Shown piece after piece: positions 13,211 to 23,400 of a DNA stretch of 64,000 nucleotides. The notes below the pieces were generated by a model, which was not told the origin of the DNA, searched no databases, and was given only the letters and a program-made list of their open reading frames with translations. The stretch's first letter is position 1, and each line of letters starts with the position of its first letter. The DNA is from Hansfordia pulvinata. Its lineage: Eukaryota; Ascomycota; Sordariomycetes; Xylariales. The translations under genes were made by a program, and so were the position numbers. Location: contig BJKQ01000005.1 of the NCBI GenBank assembly GCA_006538405.1, positions 124,001-188,000 on the forward strand, in the 5' to 3' direction.

Positions 13211-14184
13211 CGGAGAATAACACTCGCGCCTCTATTCCGGCCCAGCCTGTCACTACGCACGTCGAGTTACTCGTATCTGCTCTGTGCGAGTGTCGTGTCC
13301 GATCTCCCGAATAACACGGCCGTGTCGGCAGAGGCCCGGACCCCCCTTGACGTTGCGGCTGAGTGGCTTTCGTCCCTTCTGCACGGAATTAGGGGCGCAA
13401 TGTGAGCTCTCGCATGTGGTTCCCCCCCCCCTCATGGCCTCGGCGCACAGCACACGGCATGGGGTCAGTCAGCTTACGTACGAGTAGTTGGGCGCGAGCA
13501 CACATAGCTCGGGCCCCAAGGGTCCCTGGTGAGCTTTGCCCAACCTCGGCCTGCTCCGTGGAGAGCTCTGGCCACGCGGAGCGTGTCCGTGGCGCCCATG
13601 TGGCAGCAGTGAGGTGCCGGCTGGGAGCGGTCTCGCTGGTTGGTGTCCAGACTTTGTGCTACGAGTATTCAAGAATGATGCGACATGTCACCGATGGATG
13701 GCTCTCAAAACCGACCCCAAGCATACACCTGATACTCAACAGTCTTGTGTACCCCCGCAGGCTATTCCATACACGCCCCGGCAGTTGGCAGATCAGGCAC
13801 GACGAAGACGAACATGACAAAAATCAATATGTACATAATCATACATCTATCTGGCTTCTATATACTGGGACATGACCGGGCCAATGCTCCTATCTACACG
13901 CCCAGGCAAGGCTTTATTTTAGTATACAATGCCCATGTACCATAGACGAGGAAAAACAAAAAAGACGGGGAATCAAGAACCCATCTACACATGCTCACGG
14001 AACGCCGTCGCTTTGCGGGAATCGTGGCCCCTTTCGCTCATGTTGTGGTGATCACGAACCCCCACCCTTGCCTCCGTGATCTGTCTGCCCGTCCCCTCAC
14101 TGAACATGCCGGGTATGGATATCCATGTCTGGCCGGACCTCGCTCAGGTTTGCGCCGATATGCCGGCGCTTGGCATGCTGCTCT

Positions 14185-17100
14185 TTACTCGTGTTGCGCC
14201 TTCAACGCCATCTTTTGTCGGCGTTTTACCAAACGCTCCTTCCGGTCTTGCGCCTCTTGCTTCGCAATCTTTTCGGTCAGATAAGCCCTGTCGGCCTCTT
14301 CCCCTCTGTCGATGGTCTTCCATTTGACCCGAGCAGGTACGCGGCCCATAATCTCGTCGACCGCCGTGTTTCCGTGGTCTGCCTCGTCCGGCTCCGGCAT
14401 TTCGTCGTCATACTGACCGGAGGTCAGGAGCGCTCTCTCCTGGGCCGGGTTGGTAATGACCAACGACTTGATGGCAGTACCAGTCCGCTCATATTTCTCG
14501 TCAATCTCCTGCAGCAGACTGGCTGCGTCAGGGGACAGATGCGCGATCGACGCCAGATCGTTGTGGCCTTTGGCCAGGCGGAAGAGGGTGCTCTGGAGAG
14601 GACGCCGATATCGCATCGTCGAGCGCATACGACGCTCCTCAATAGGTATGCGATTGGCGACAGCAGGGTCGAGAGTGCGCAACTCGTGCCAGCCTGTCCA
14701 GTTCGGCATCAACATCTCTTCGCATTTGGAGAAAGCTTCGTGGTACTGTCGGAGCTTCAGCATGGCCTGGATGTAGGAATTCCAGTTCCGGCTGTCAATC
14801 TCATAGCCCGCCTCCGCAACCCCGGTGAAGAGGTTGCTTAAACCTGCGGCTTCCCAATCCCTGACGTAGTACTCAATCATGACTTGAAGACCGCTGGACA
14901 AGATGTGCTTGTATCTCGCGGAGATCCTGGGGCTGTCTGGCATGCCCTTGCGGTGGCCATCTGACACGGCCAGGTTCTCTGCCGCCTCGAAAAGGGTGGT
15001 CCAAAGATGCTTTACCATGGCGCCATCCCTGTTGCGCAAAGAGACCCTCATGACTGAGGTAAGCACCGACACAGGCAGGACCTTGTTGCGATCATCGCCT
15101 TGGAATACGTGGTAGTAAAGGTCGATCATTTGCTCGCTATCGACAACTTCGGACAAGGAGTTGAACATGGATATGAGCGTGCTGAACTGAACTTGCTCTG
15201 GTCCATTCTTCAGCAGAATGGTCTTGTCGGTTTCGAGTGGGGCTGTTGTCCCGGGCCCGATTCTCCTATCAGAGAAGAGTCGTCGCATTTGCGACCATTG
15301 CCCATCTTCAGACGGGGACCCGCCCCCAGCAGGTGCAGGTGCTTCCAACTCGCGCAAGAGATGCGGATCGATAACGAAGGCTTTTGGACCCCCTTTCCTG
15401 GAACGCTGCGAAGCTGGTGTTTCGGACTCAGGTTTCTGTGAAAGCCCATACATTTCGTACCACTGTCGAAGAGTTGAGCCGAGTGCCGCAGTCATCTGAG
15501 CTTGCTTTTGCGGGTGCCATGATGCCTTGCGCGCTTGGGCAAGTGCTTCGATGACGCGAAAGACAACGCCAGACGATTGGGAGATGCCATAGTCCTGCAT
15601 CAGGATTTGGAGGCGCATGACAACCTTGTACTGACCCGACTTCAGTAGAGCGCCCATGACGACGTAGAAATGCTCCGAGGTGACATGAAACATGTTGGCT
15701 CGGAGCGCAAGAGTCAGCAGATGAAGAGCGTGATTGGGTTGACGACTGAGGGAGAGACCAAGCAAAAGCTGCTTGTAGGTTTGCTCGTTGTAAGGAACAG
15801 CGTTGTCCGACATGGTCTTGAGGTGGGCGTTGATGCTCAGGAGATCGTGACGCACAGCGTGGTGGTACAAAAGCTTGTTCCACATCCGCGTGCTCTTGAT
15901 ACCTTGGGCGGTGGCACGCTGGCAAACCGTGAAGGCTCCGGACAACTGATCATTCTCGCAGTAGACATCCACCAGGCTGTTGAGAATGGCATCGTTGGCC
16001 TTGATCTTCTGTCGGCGCAACTGCTGATATAGGTCCGTGACGAGGCGCAGGTCTCCGCGAATAGCTGCCATCTGCATGACCGTGGCGAACGTGTACTGGT
16101 CGGGCTTGTGAACCTGCAGTAGACGCCTGAAGAGGTCCATGACCCCGTCGTAGTCGTTCGCTTTAACATAGGCATTCATCGCAATGTTCCACGCATGGCG
16201 ACCGGGCTCGACTTTGAGATCGTCCCTCATCGTCCTCATGATCCTCTCCACCTCAGCCGTTTCGCCCAGCACGGCGTGCATCTGGAGCAGATGAGAGAAC
16301 GTGTCGTCGCCGTCTTTGATGAGATCATGCTCCTTGCTGAACTTCCTCATATACTCGGTCCACATGGCCATCACCCTCTTCTTGTCGCCCTTGGAGGCAT
16401 ACAGAGCCATGAACTTCTGATAAGCCCGCCTTGAAGGGTGACCCTCGAACCTGTGCCAGTCGGCCCATAGCATCTCCACCCAAGTGGATTTATCGTAGGG
16501 GTATGCAGTCATGCGGCTGACGGCCTGGAAGGTCGAATGCAGTATCCTGCGGTTGGATGCAACATTGGGGAGATCACGCCAGGTCTTGTAGACGTCGAGC
16601 GCAACCTTGTAGCGCTTTGTCCTTGAGGCCTCCAGAATAGCCTGCTCGTAAGCTGCTGGATCTTGAGTGTGCTGCAAAAGCTGGATAACTTTGTCGTCGG
16701 GGCATTGCAAGAGGGCGGTGCGGAACAGAAGCTTGAGCAGAAGGTCGGCGGCCTCTTTTTGGTCGTCACCCCGTGCGACTTCATCCCTGCACTTGGCAAA
16801 CTCAAGAACCTTGTCTGCTAGGTCTGGCATGCTGGCAAGAGAGTGAAGTCGGGGCACCTCCCAAGGCTTGGGAAGCAGGTCGAAGCGGGCAGCCATGTAT
16901 TGTGCGTGGGGGATCAAGCTACTGAACAAAGACGTGATGGGGAAGCCGACCGCACGAGTGAGGATGGCGTCAAGAGCATTAATCAACGAGGGTTGGTCGA
17001 TGTTCTGGTGTGAGAGGCCAGTGACGAATAGGCTGAGGGCTGACGAGTCTTGGATCAGCTCGATTCTGGCACGTACTGTGGCCACAAAACTCAGACCATC

Positions 17101-17847
17101 CCAAGCTTCCTTAGACAGGCTCTCGAAGAGCTCGACTATTCGGTGGGCATCGCCGGGCCTGCCGGCGGCAGAGAGAAAAACAATAACATGTTTGGTGTGG
17201 CGTCGCTGGATCGGCCTGGGCAGCTTTCGGTAGCCAAACCAGACCTTGTCAGCAACTTCATGAGGCTCTTGATGAGCCAGGAGCGCGAGAAGTCGCTGGG
17301 CTTGGACGGCGTCCGAGACATTCTCCTCTTCGAGAGGGTTGTTGCAACTTTCATCGTCAGGGTCGTCGCTTCGTGCCGGCAATTCGGACGTCTCGGGATT
17401 CAGGGCGTCATGAAACTCTCTGCCGTGCAGGTCCTTGTGATGGGCGTCGGGGGCAGACGAGTACGAGCGGGCGGGAAAGGCAGCCGGAAAGGCGCGATTG
17501 GTCCTGAGGCTGTCTAATTTGTCGGTAGACGAGGCTGCATGATATGTGAGAGAGGGAGAAGACGCCAAGCGGCGCATTAGGGCGAGTGTGCCGTGAGGGT
17601 AGAGAAAGTCGAGCAGGAAAGACGAAGAGGCGAGTAGAGAAGAGGCGGACGCCGTAGAAGACGAAGTCGAGGACTGAAAATCCGAGGTCGCAGGCGCGGG
17701 CGGCAGCCCAATAATTTCAGGGGCGGCATGCTGCCAGAAAGCCGTGTGCAGTGCTCTGGAGCTGGGGGTCGGGGCGGGCCGGCGACGGCGGGGGACTAGC
17801 CTTTGAAAGCCGCATGGTTCCAGACTGGCGGCAGTCCGCTCGAGCAT
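14185..17847 (-). CDS. Large mitochondrial PPR protein, Cya5-like
   Basis: Single-exon gene encoding a pentatricopeptide-repeat protein of about 1220 residues, expected in mitochondria, where such proteins bind and support translation or processing of organelle mRNAs. The frame opens at 17877 (1230 aa), but I prefer the Met at 17847, giving MLERTAASLEPCGFQRL, an Arg-rich, acid-poor start that resembles the fungal Cya5 family as I remember it and suits a presequence. Helical PPR units are visible in the middle (for example HAWNIAMNAYVKANDYDGVM, YTFATVMQMAAIRGDLRLV, AILNSLVDVYCENDQLSGAF, MWNKLLYHHAVRHDLL). The C-terminus is basic (KERLVKRRQKMALKAQHE). In Neurospora, Cya5 is required for cytochrome oxidase subunit 1 expression; a similar role here is inference. 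No frame disruption is seen. Confidence 0.85.
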   Translation of the reverse strand: MLERTAASLEPCGFQRLVPRRRRPAPTPSSRALHTAFWQHAAPEIIGLPPAPATSDFQSSTSSSTASASSLLASSSFLLDFLYPHGTLALMRRLASSPSLTYHAASSTDKLDSLRTNRAFPAAFPARSYSSAPDAHHKDLHGREFHDALNPETSELPARSDDPDDESCNNPLEEENVSDAVQAQRLLALLAHQEPHEVADKVWFGYRKLPRPIQRRHTKHVIVFLSAAGRPGDAHRIVELFESLSKEAWDGLSFVATVRARIELIQDSSALSLFVTGLSHQNIDQPSLINALDAILTRAVGFPITSLFSSLIPHAQYMAARFDLLPKPWEVPRLHSLASMPDLADKVLEFAKCRDEVARGDDQKEAADLLLKLLFRTALLQCPDDKVIQLLQHTQDPAAYEQAILEASRTKRYKVALDVYKTWRDLPNVASNRRILHSTFQAVSRMTAYPYDKSTWVEMLWADWHRFEGHPSRRAYQKFMALYASKGDKKRVMAMWTEYMRKFSKEHDLIKDGDDTFSHLLQMHAVLGETAEVERIMRTMRDDLKVEPGRHAWNIAMNAYVKANDYDGVMDLFRRLLQVHKPDQYTFATVMQMAAIRGDLRLVTDLYQQLRRQKIKANDAILNSLVDVYCENDQLSGAFTVCQRATAQGIKSTRMWNKLLYHHAVRHDLLSINAHLKTMSDNAVPYNEQTYKQLLLGLSLSRQPNHALHLLTLALRANMFHVTSEHFYVVMGALLKSGQYKVVMRLQILMQDYGISQSSGVVFRVIEALAQARKASWHPQKQAQMTAALGSTLRQWYEMYGLSQKPESETPASQRSRKGGPKAFVIDPHLLRELEAPAPAGGGSPSEDGQWSQMRRLFSDRRIGPGTTAPLETDKTILLKNGPEQVQFSTLISMFNSLSEVVDSEQMIDLYYHVFQGDDRNKVLPVSVLTSVMRVSLRNRDGAMVKHLWTTLFEAAENLAVSDGHRKGMPDSPRISARYKHILSSGLQVMIEYYVRDWEAAGLSNLFTGVAEAGYEIDSRNWNSYIQAMLKLRQYHEAFSKCEEMLMPNWTGWHELRTLDPAVANRIPIEERRMRSTMRYRRPLQSTLFRLAKGHNDLASIAHLSPDAASLLQEIDEKYERTGTAIKSLVITNPAQERALLTSGQYDDEMPEPDEADHGNTAVDEIMGRVPARVKWKTIDRGEEADRAYLTEKIAKQEAQDRKERLVKRRQKMALKAQHE

Positions 17848-18992
17848 TGGAGAAGGGGTCTGTCGTCTTCGTGGCAAATATCGTAGGACCGCAAAGGGTG
17901 GCCCCTAGGGGCGATGCAGAGCAGAGGGTTGACCAGTAGTCTGGGGGTCGCGTGTCGGTGTCCGTATGAGTGGCCGGCGGAGGGGGGCAGGGTCGGCCAG
18001 GGATAGGGAGCAGGCGGCACACGCATGAATGAGCGTCATGGAAAAGAAAATCGGTCGCGGTGCCGGGTCAGAAATGTCTGTCGAAGAGGAGCACGAAATC
18101 AGGGGGACGGGGGCGTCGTTGAGTGGATATGGCTGCACATGATCAAGCCCGGGGGCTCAGGGGACCAAAGCAGTTGAGATCTGAGGGTTGACGACGCAAG
18201 CGAAGCAAGACCACGAGCGAGGGCGCGCGCAGACCAAGGCTATGGCAACGACTGCGATGCTGGTGGCAGGAGTCGCGGATGTGATGGCAATAAGACAGGG
18301 CGATGAGTTGGTGAAGTGGATTTATTAGGGTGAGGGAAGGTTGATGCGCATCGAACGACGACGAGCCAGCAAAAAAATTCGGAGCTCGTCCGGTCATTGA
18401 CCCACAACGCGGCGTTCAGGACGCGCCTGCCCAGCGAGGCGTGCAAGGTTCTGCTACGAGAACTGAACTGAACTTAGCTAATAACAGGGGATGGCACGGG
18501 GTGACGGGATGGGTCGTGACTGCCACTGCCTCGATTAGGTACGAGAGCCTGCTGGTGTCCAGTCCAGCACGTCAACTGGTCGTACCAGCAGGTGCCAGAC
18601 CGCGGTAGGATCATATATCGGATTGAGGCATATCAACCGCTGCGTTTCTAGAAGCGGGCCCGTGCAGAGACGGGTTCTATCGAACAGCAGACTGGGACAG
18701 TACTCAAGGTGGTATAGCAGATCAAAGAGATTAAAGTATTGATCTGTTAACGGAATGGACTGTGTCTTTCTTACTTTTGGTTTCTCAGGTTCCGCATGCA
18801 TCTACTCGTACCACAAGGACATACATGTAGCTTCTGTCCTATGTACATTATCACTCGACGCTTGCACTTTGTCCAATGCGCCTTTTCTGCACGGGCAATT
18901 GGAATTTCCTTTCTCAAGTCTCTCACTCCGCTGAAACCCCCCTTCCTTCCCCCCCCCAATGTCAGATGCTCAATTATTCGTACCCCAATTCA
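17848..18992. other. Intergenic region with no recognised gene
   Basis: Contains the 5' flank of the PPR gene and the 3' flank of the small secreted protein gene. Short frames here are low-complexity and without motifs. Nothing else is supported. Confidence 0.6.
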
Positions 18993-19492
18993 TTAATGGT
19001 AAACTTTCCCGTCCGGCTGCATGCAAACGTTTCCAACATACACCTTGGTGTCGCCCAGGGACTTGCTCGTAATAAAGCCGGCGTCCTTACAAGCGTGGCA
19101 GCTGTCGCCGAAGAGCCCGTCCTTCTTCTCCTCGCACATCTTGCCCAAACTAGCGCATGGCTCGCCGCACGTCTGGGCGCGCGCCTGCAGCACCGCGCGG
19201 GCCCGGAGCCGGGCAATGCTATCGGCCTTGGCCGCGCTCATGCCGGGTTCCGGCTGTCTGGCCTCCACGGTTGTGGCGGCCTGTTCACCCCTCACGCCCT
19301 GTGTCAGTGAACGGCGCTAATAGCCAGAGAGCCCCTCCCCTGGGGGTGAGAGGGAGGGGAAGGGGGGGGGGGGGGGGAGGGTGTGGCTATCATAGAAAGA
19401 CTTACGTTGGGAGCCTCCGCGTTAACGAACTCGGCAGCGGCGGTGCCGGCCAGCATGGCGGCGACGACGTAGACGATGGTGTGATACTGCAT
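18993..19492 (-). CDS. Small secreted cysteine-rich protein (candidate effector)
   Basis: Two-exon gene for about 130 residues. Exon 1, 19492-19406, encodes a clear signal peptide (MQYHTIVYVVAAMLAGTAAA, cleavage probably after this Ala-rich stretch). The 107-bp intron 19405-19299 has GTAAGT, a CACTGAC branch region and CACAG, and holds a 16-base C run (coding sense). Exon 2, 19298-18993, is phase 0. The mature part has six cysteines (TCGEPC, KMC, DSCHAC, GNVC), an even number compatible with three disulfides. No known domain recognised. Size, secretion signal and cysteine content match fungal effector-like or antimicrobial proteins, but the function is unknown. It stands alone between SRP68 and the PPR gene. 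Confidence 0.8.
19362..19377. repeat. Poly-G tract (16 G) inside an intron
   Basis: A run of 16 G on the plus strand (C on the coding strand) inside the single intron of the secreted-protein gene, near the donor end. Confidence 0.9.
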
Positions 19493-20989
19493 GGCGGCGC
19501 GGCGGTTGGGTTCTGATGGATGATTTTTCAATCTAAGTAAGGGTGCGAGTAAAAGAGTAAGAGATGGTCGATTTAGGTATTTTGGAGTGCTTGAAGGTGC
19601 GTTGATGGTGATGCTGATTCGTGTTTCCCATTGCGGCTTGTCGTGGCCATATATATACCTAGATGAGGTGTGTATGTGTGTGTTGACTCGAATGAGATGT
19701 GTCAATCATCCTCATAGGTCATGAACCATGTCACAGCGATCAACATGTCTATTTCGAGTGTTGACGGGCCTCCAGGCTCTCGGAGAATACGGCAAGCGTA
19801 TGCCACAACACCCCCTGGCTATCCGAGTGGCGCTCGCCATCTCAGAGGGTTAGAACGGCCGAGTACAAGTCCAATGGTAGGCTGTTCCTTATGGTGGTCG
19901 ATAGGGTCCCAGTGAATCGTGAGAGCGCTGTCCCGCATAACAACGTGCTCGAACACTCTGCAGACGACGTCGACAGGGAGGGTGGGAGGGGTCATCACCT
20001 TGCTACGCCCGGCTTGCGGCCGACAGCCCAGCGGGCACGGACAGGAAAACAGACGAGGGGGGCTGCAGCCTAGAGAGGGCAGGATGCCTGCAGGACTGGA
20101 AACTCGGACATGTGGGCTTTTCTGGTCTACCTGCTTTGAACATTTATAGACCCGGCTTGCCGGCAAAGCTCCGCGTCGTAGCGTGGCGTTATGGCTCCGC
20201 CTGGCAGCGTGTCAATGTGTCAGTGCCAATGTGGCAGCCTTGAACTTGAGTATATTGGCCACCTGACCCGATTATACCGTCTGAGCCTCTGAGGCGCACA
20301 CGGGCCGGCTCGGCTCAGCTTTCCGTGTTCCCAAGCTCGTGGCAGCTTGGGTTCTGGTTTTTTCTCTGGCCTGTAAATTCCATGCTCGTCTTTGTCCTAA
20401 GTTGCTACCTAGATGTAGGGTCGGCGGTCTCCCGTCGCGATCAGTCTGTGGTTGGTGGTGCTTGTCGTACATGGCCTGTAATAATCTGAATTTCCGGTAT
20501 TGCTCCCCTGTGCTGCCTGCGGCTGACGAGATGGTTATACCAATCAAGGAAAATGGACCAGTGCGAGAGCAATCCCGATTGGGTGATTAGGCCAGTCGGT
20601 ATAAAGTGTTGCCTTGGGCTAGCCAAAGGTGGTAGGTTAGGCACCCACGTACGACGAGTACCTTAGAGTTGGAGGCTAACTACACCTAGGTGCGAGTACC
20701 TGCCTACTAGGTGGTAGGTAGCAGGGGTCAGTGAGATGGCGCAGAACCCCACCATCGCTGCTGCCACTCACCCAGTCCCACCGTTGCACTGAGGTCGCCC
20801 ACCAAAACTCCTCCATCGTCGACGCCGCTGCCCCGATTGATCGTCTCGTCCTGGACGCCCTCGACCTCCGAGTAATCGCCAGCCACAGCAGCGCAACTCA
20901 CGGCGCGCCCGCGCACGACCAACTCTGAAGGACACCCAGGCCAGCTACACTGGGCTCGCTCCCGATCGCTGCGGCCGCCCGGTCCCACC
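19493..20989. other. Divergent intergenic region
   Basis: Lies between the minus-strand secreted-protein gene and plus-strand SRP68, so both promoters must be here. No credible ORF. The last 350 bp contain clustered TAGGTA/CTACCTA words (about 20640-20720). Confidence 0.6.
19650..19657 (-). promoter_or_regulatory. TATA-like box of the small secreted protein gene
   Basis: TATATATA lies about 158 nt upstream of the ATG at 19492. Plausible position for a fungal TATA box with a 5' leader of about 100 nt; no transcript data. Confidence 0.45.
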
Positions 20990-22913
20990 ATGGACATCAC
21001 CAACTTCGTCGTCTCTGGGCGCAACCAGGCCCTGCTGTACGGCGACTATGCCACCTACCACCACCAGCTGGCGCAGAAGCTGCACAATATCCGCAAGAAG
21101 CTCGGAATCATCACTAAGAATCGCCACAAGTCCACATCCACGTCGACCAAAACCGACATCTCCCCCAGCCAGGTAGCCGAGAACCACGAATGCCTTCACC
21201 TGCTCCTCCTCACGTCCGAGCGCAACTGGGCCCAGGCTATGCGCTACAAGGCAGTGCACTCCGCCGACACCGCCGCCATCACCGGTCGTACCCGCTCTCA
21301 CATCATCTCCCGCCTCGACAAGGCCGCCCGATTCGCTGACCAGGTCGCTCGCCTCCTGGCCGATCCCGCCACGGCGGCGCCTTCGGCCCGCCAGCTCGAG
21401 GCCCGGGCCTATGCCGCCATGCTCCGCGGCGCCGCCCGCTTTGAGAAGCAGGACTGGCAGCCTTGCGTCCAGAGCTACGCCACCGCTCGCATCATCTACC
21501 AAGCTCTGGGCAGCCACCTATCTACCGACGTCGCCCGTGATCTTCTTGCCGAGACCATCGACCCCTCCATCCGCTACGCCGCCTACCGCTCCAATATCCC
21601 GCGGACACAGGCCATTCCCACCATCGCCCGCAATGCCTTTCCCGATGACGCGGACCTCGTGAGCCGGGTCAACGAACTCTCCCCAAACTTACTCACAGAG
21701 TCTGCCACAGACGCTCAGCACGGGCAGGTCGGCGCCCCCGACGCGCCTCAGACCATTACCTGGCGCGGTCGGAACGTTCGCATCGAAGACGCAGCCATTT
21801 CTGTCGCGTTGGCGTCTGCCGCTGCCGCCACCGCCCGCCTTTCCGAGAAGCTGGCCTCCTCTCAGATCCTGCTGCCCAAGGACATGGCAGCCGCTTACGA
21901 CGATGTCCTTATTGCCAGCCAGGATGCTGCCGATGCCACCAAGCGCGCCATCGACGAGCTCAAGGACGAGGGCGTCTCTCAGAATGACCCTCGTATCCAG
22001 AGCTTGCAGATCACCAGGACTGCTGTGAACTACCGCATGGTCAGCTGGCGGATCGGCCGCAACCGTGTGTTGACTGGCGAGCATGATGGTGCCCTTCTCG
22101 ATTCTGCACCAGACACCACCCGGAAGGCCAAGAAGGCAGCCACAGAAGCTCCCGACCACCGGCCGAAGCCAGAGGCCACTGGGAGGAGTCTTGCCCGTTT
22201 GAAGGACAAGGTGGTGATTTACGACTCGACCCTCCAGAGCATCCAGTCCATCAAGGAGCTGCCTGGTGTGGCCAACGACGAAGACCTGGTTGAGGAGCTT
22301 GAGGCCACAGCCAAGTACTTCCACGCGCTCAAGTAAGTAGATCCCTGTTCGCCGATGTGTCCCAAGATATCTGGCTGATCACCTGACAAATTTACAGGTC
22401 TCTCTCAATCGCACGTTCCCACAACTTGACGGGCCAGTCGCTGAATGCCCTGACACTGGTAAAGTTTGCATACGATCAGATTCAACAAGCCACTGGTTAC
22501 TTTGCCCAGCATGGCTTAACGGCGTCTGGAAAGGACCCACTGAACATGGACGTTCGAAAGTCGGACGCTGGGTTTCTCGACGCCCTGCTAAAGGGTGAGC
22601 TGCAGCGGAATCGGGCCTTGGTCGAGATTGACAACATTCGCGCCAAGTCGAGCGCGACCACGACCCATTCGGCAGAGCCCTTGGTGCAGCGCCTGTATGA
22701 ATATCCGGCCAACGGCGTGGATCTCGAGAACCTGGTGGCTTTCCCCCCAAAGTCGAGCCGATACCAGTCAAGCCTCTGTTCTTCGATGTTGCTTGGAACT
22801 ACATCGACTATCCGGGCAAGTCGGTCTCGGCTCCCGCCGCCGGCGCGCCAAAGAATGAGGCCGCGACCGCGTCAGCCCCGCAGAAGAAGGGATGGTTCAG
22901 CTTTGGCAGATAG
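20990..22913 (+). CDS. SRP68: Signal recognition particle subunit SRP68, apparent 1-base frameshift
   Basis: Subunit of the cytosolic signal recognition particle, binding SRP RNA as a heterodimer with SRP72 and directing secretory ribosomes to the ER. The N-terminus (MDITNFVVSGRNQALLYGDY, then YHHQLAQKLHNIRKKLGI) and the ENHECLHLLLLTSERNWAQA segment are typical SRP68. Exon 1 is 20990-22332, a 65-bp intron 22333-22397 (GTAAGT, acceptor TTTACAG), exon 2 22398-22913. After NLVAFPPK the frame is lost, yet the next frame continues with VEPIPVKPLFFDVAWNYIDY and ends KKGWFSFGR, as expected for the family. One missing C in the six-C run at 22743-22748 explains it; with it the protein is 619 aa. A sequence error is more likely than a pseudogene because both flanks are intact. 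Confidence 0.92.
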
Positions 22914-23400
22914 AGCAGCTTGCCATTTGGTGGCGAGCTGCCACAATAAAAGACAAAAAGTTCCCTACCCAGAGGCCAGAACCCTATATACCCTAGGCGC
23001 CCGTTCCTGGAGTATTAGAAAGTGCACCGTGAACCAGACCCGTGTGCACGATACAAAGCGATGTCCCTTCTCCCGCCCTAGTCCTCCCTGTATGAGCACC
23101 TCGAGGCAATGTTTCACCACAATATTTCTATAAGGCCTCCTGGAATCGTGGCGCCCCTGCAGGACGACCCTCCCTTGCTAATCTCTGGACAGCCTCCAGG
23201 CTCATTACCTATGCTTCCCCTTTGCGAGTGCAACCCACTTGCCCTCGATGGGCATACCCCAAAGACCACCATCTCGTGGGAGGGTGCGGAATAGATGGTT
23301 CCAAGAAACCGGACTTGCGACTTCTCAACATCTTTGCCTGCAAGCAAGACCCGGGCCGGAAATCGGACGACGAACCCGATATATTGCAGGCTCTTGACCC
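22914..23400. other. Short intergenic region
   Basis: Between SRP68 and the multicopper oxidase on the same strand. Holds the 3' UTR of one and promoter of the other; no gene seen. Confidence 0.6.

Larger units (their letters stand above)
3717..14184. other. Gene-poor region of about 10.5 kb
   Basis: No open reading frame here reads like a real protein: the longest (for example minus-strand frames at 8807-9505 and 12315-13253) are Arg/Ser/Pro-rich, lack recognisable motifs and overlap simple repeats. No tRNA, rRNA or transposon ORF was recognised. The region holds pentanucleotide and trinucleotide microsatellites, two long G runs (12938-12955 and 13192-13210), many TAGGTA/TACCTA-type words, and repeated copies of ACGAGTAC or GTACTCGT. 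The left end must contain the promoter and 5' UTR of the RhoGAP gene, the right end the 3' UTR of the PPR gene. A non-coding RNA cannot be excluded by eye. Confidence 0.6.

Noticed and set aside
12315..13253. Minus-strand open frame of 312 codons
   Set aside because: Composition is Arg/Ser/Pro-rich with no motif; it runs through two poly-G tracts and has no leader, intron or domain logic.
22743..22748. SRP68 as a pseudogene
   Set aside because: Both sides of the frameshift encode conserved sequence with no other lesion, and similar one-base losses affect other essential genes in the window.
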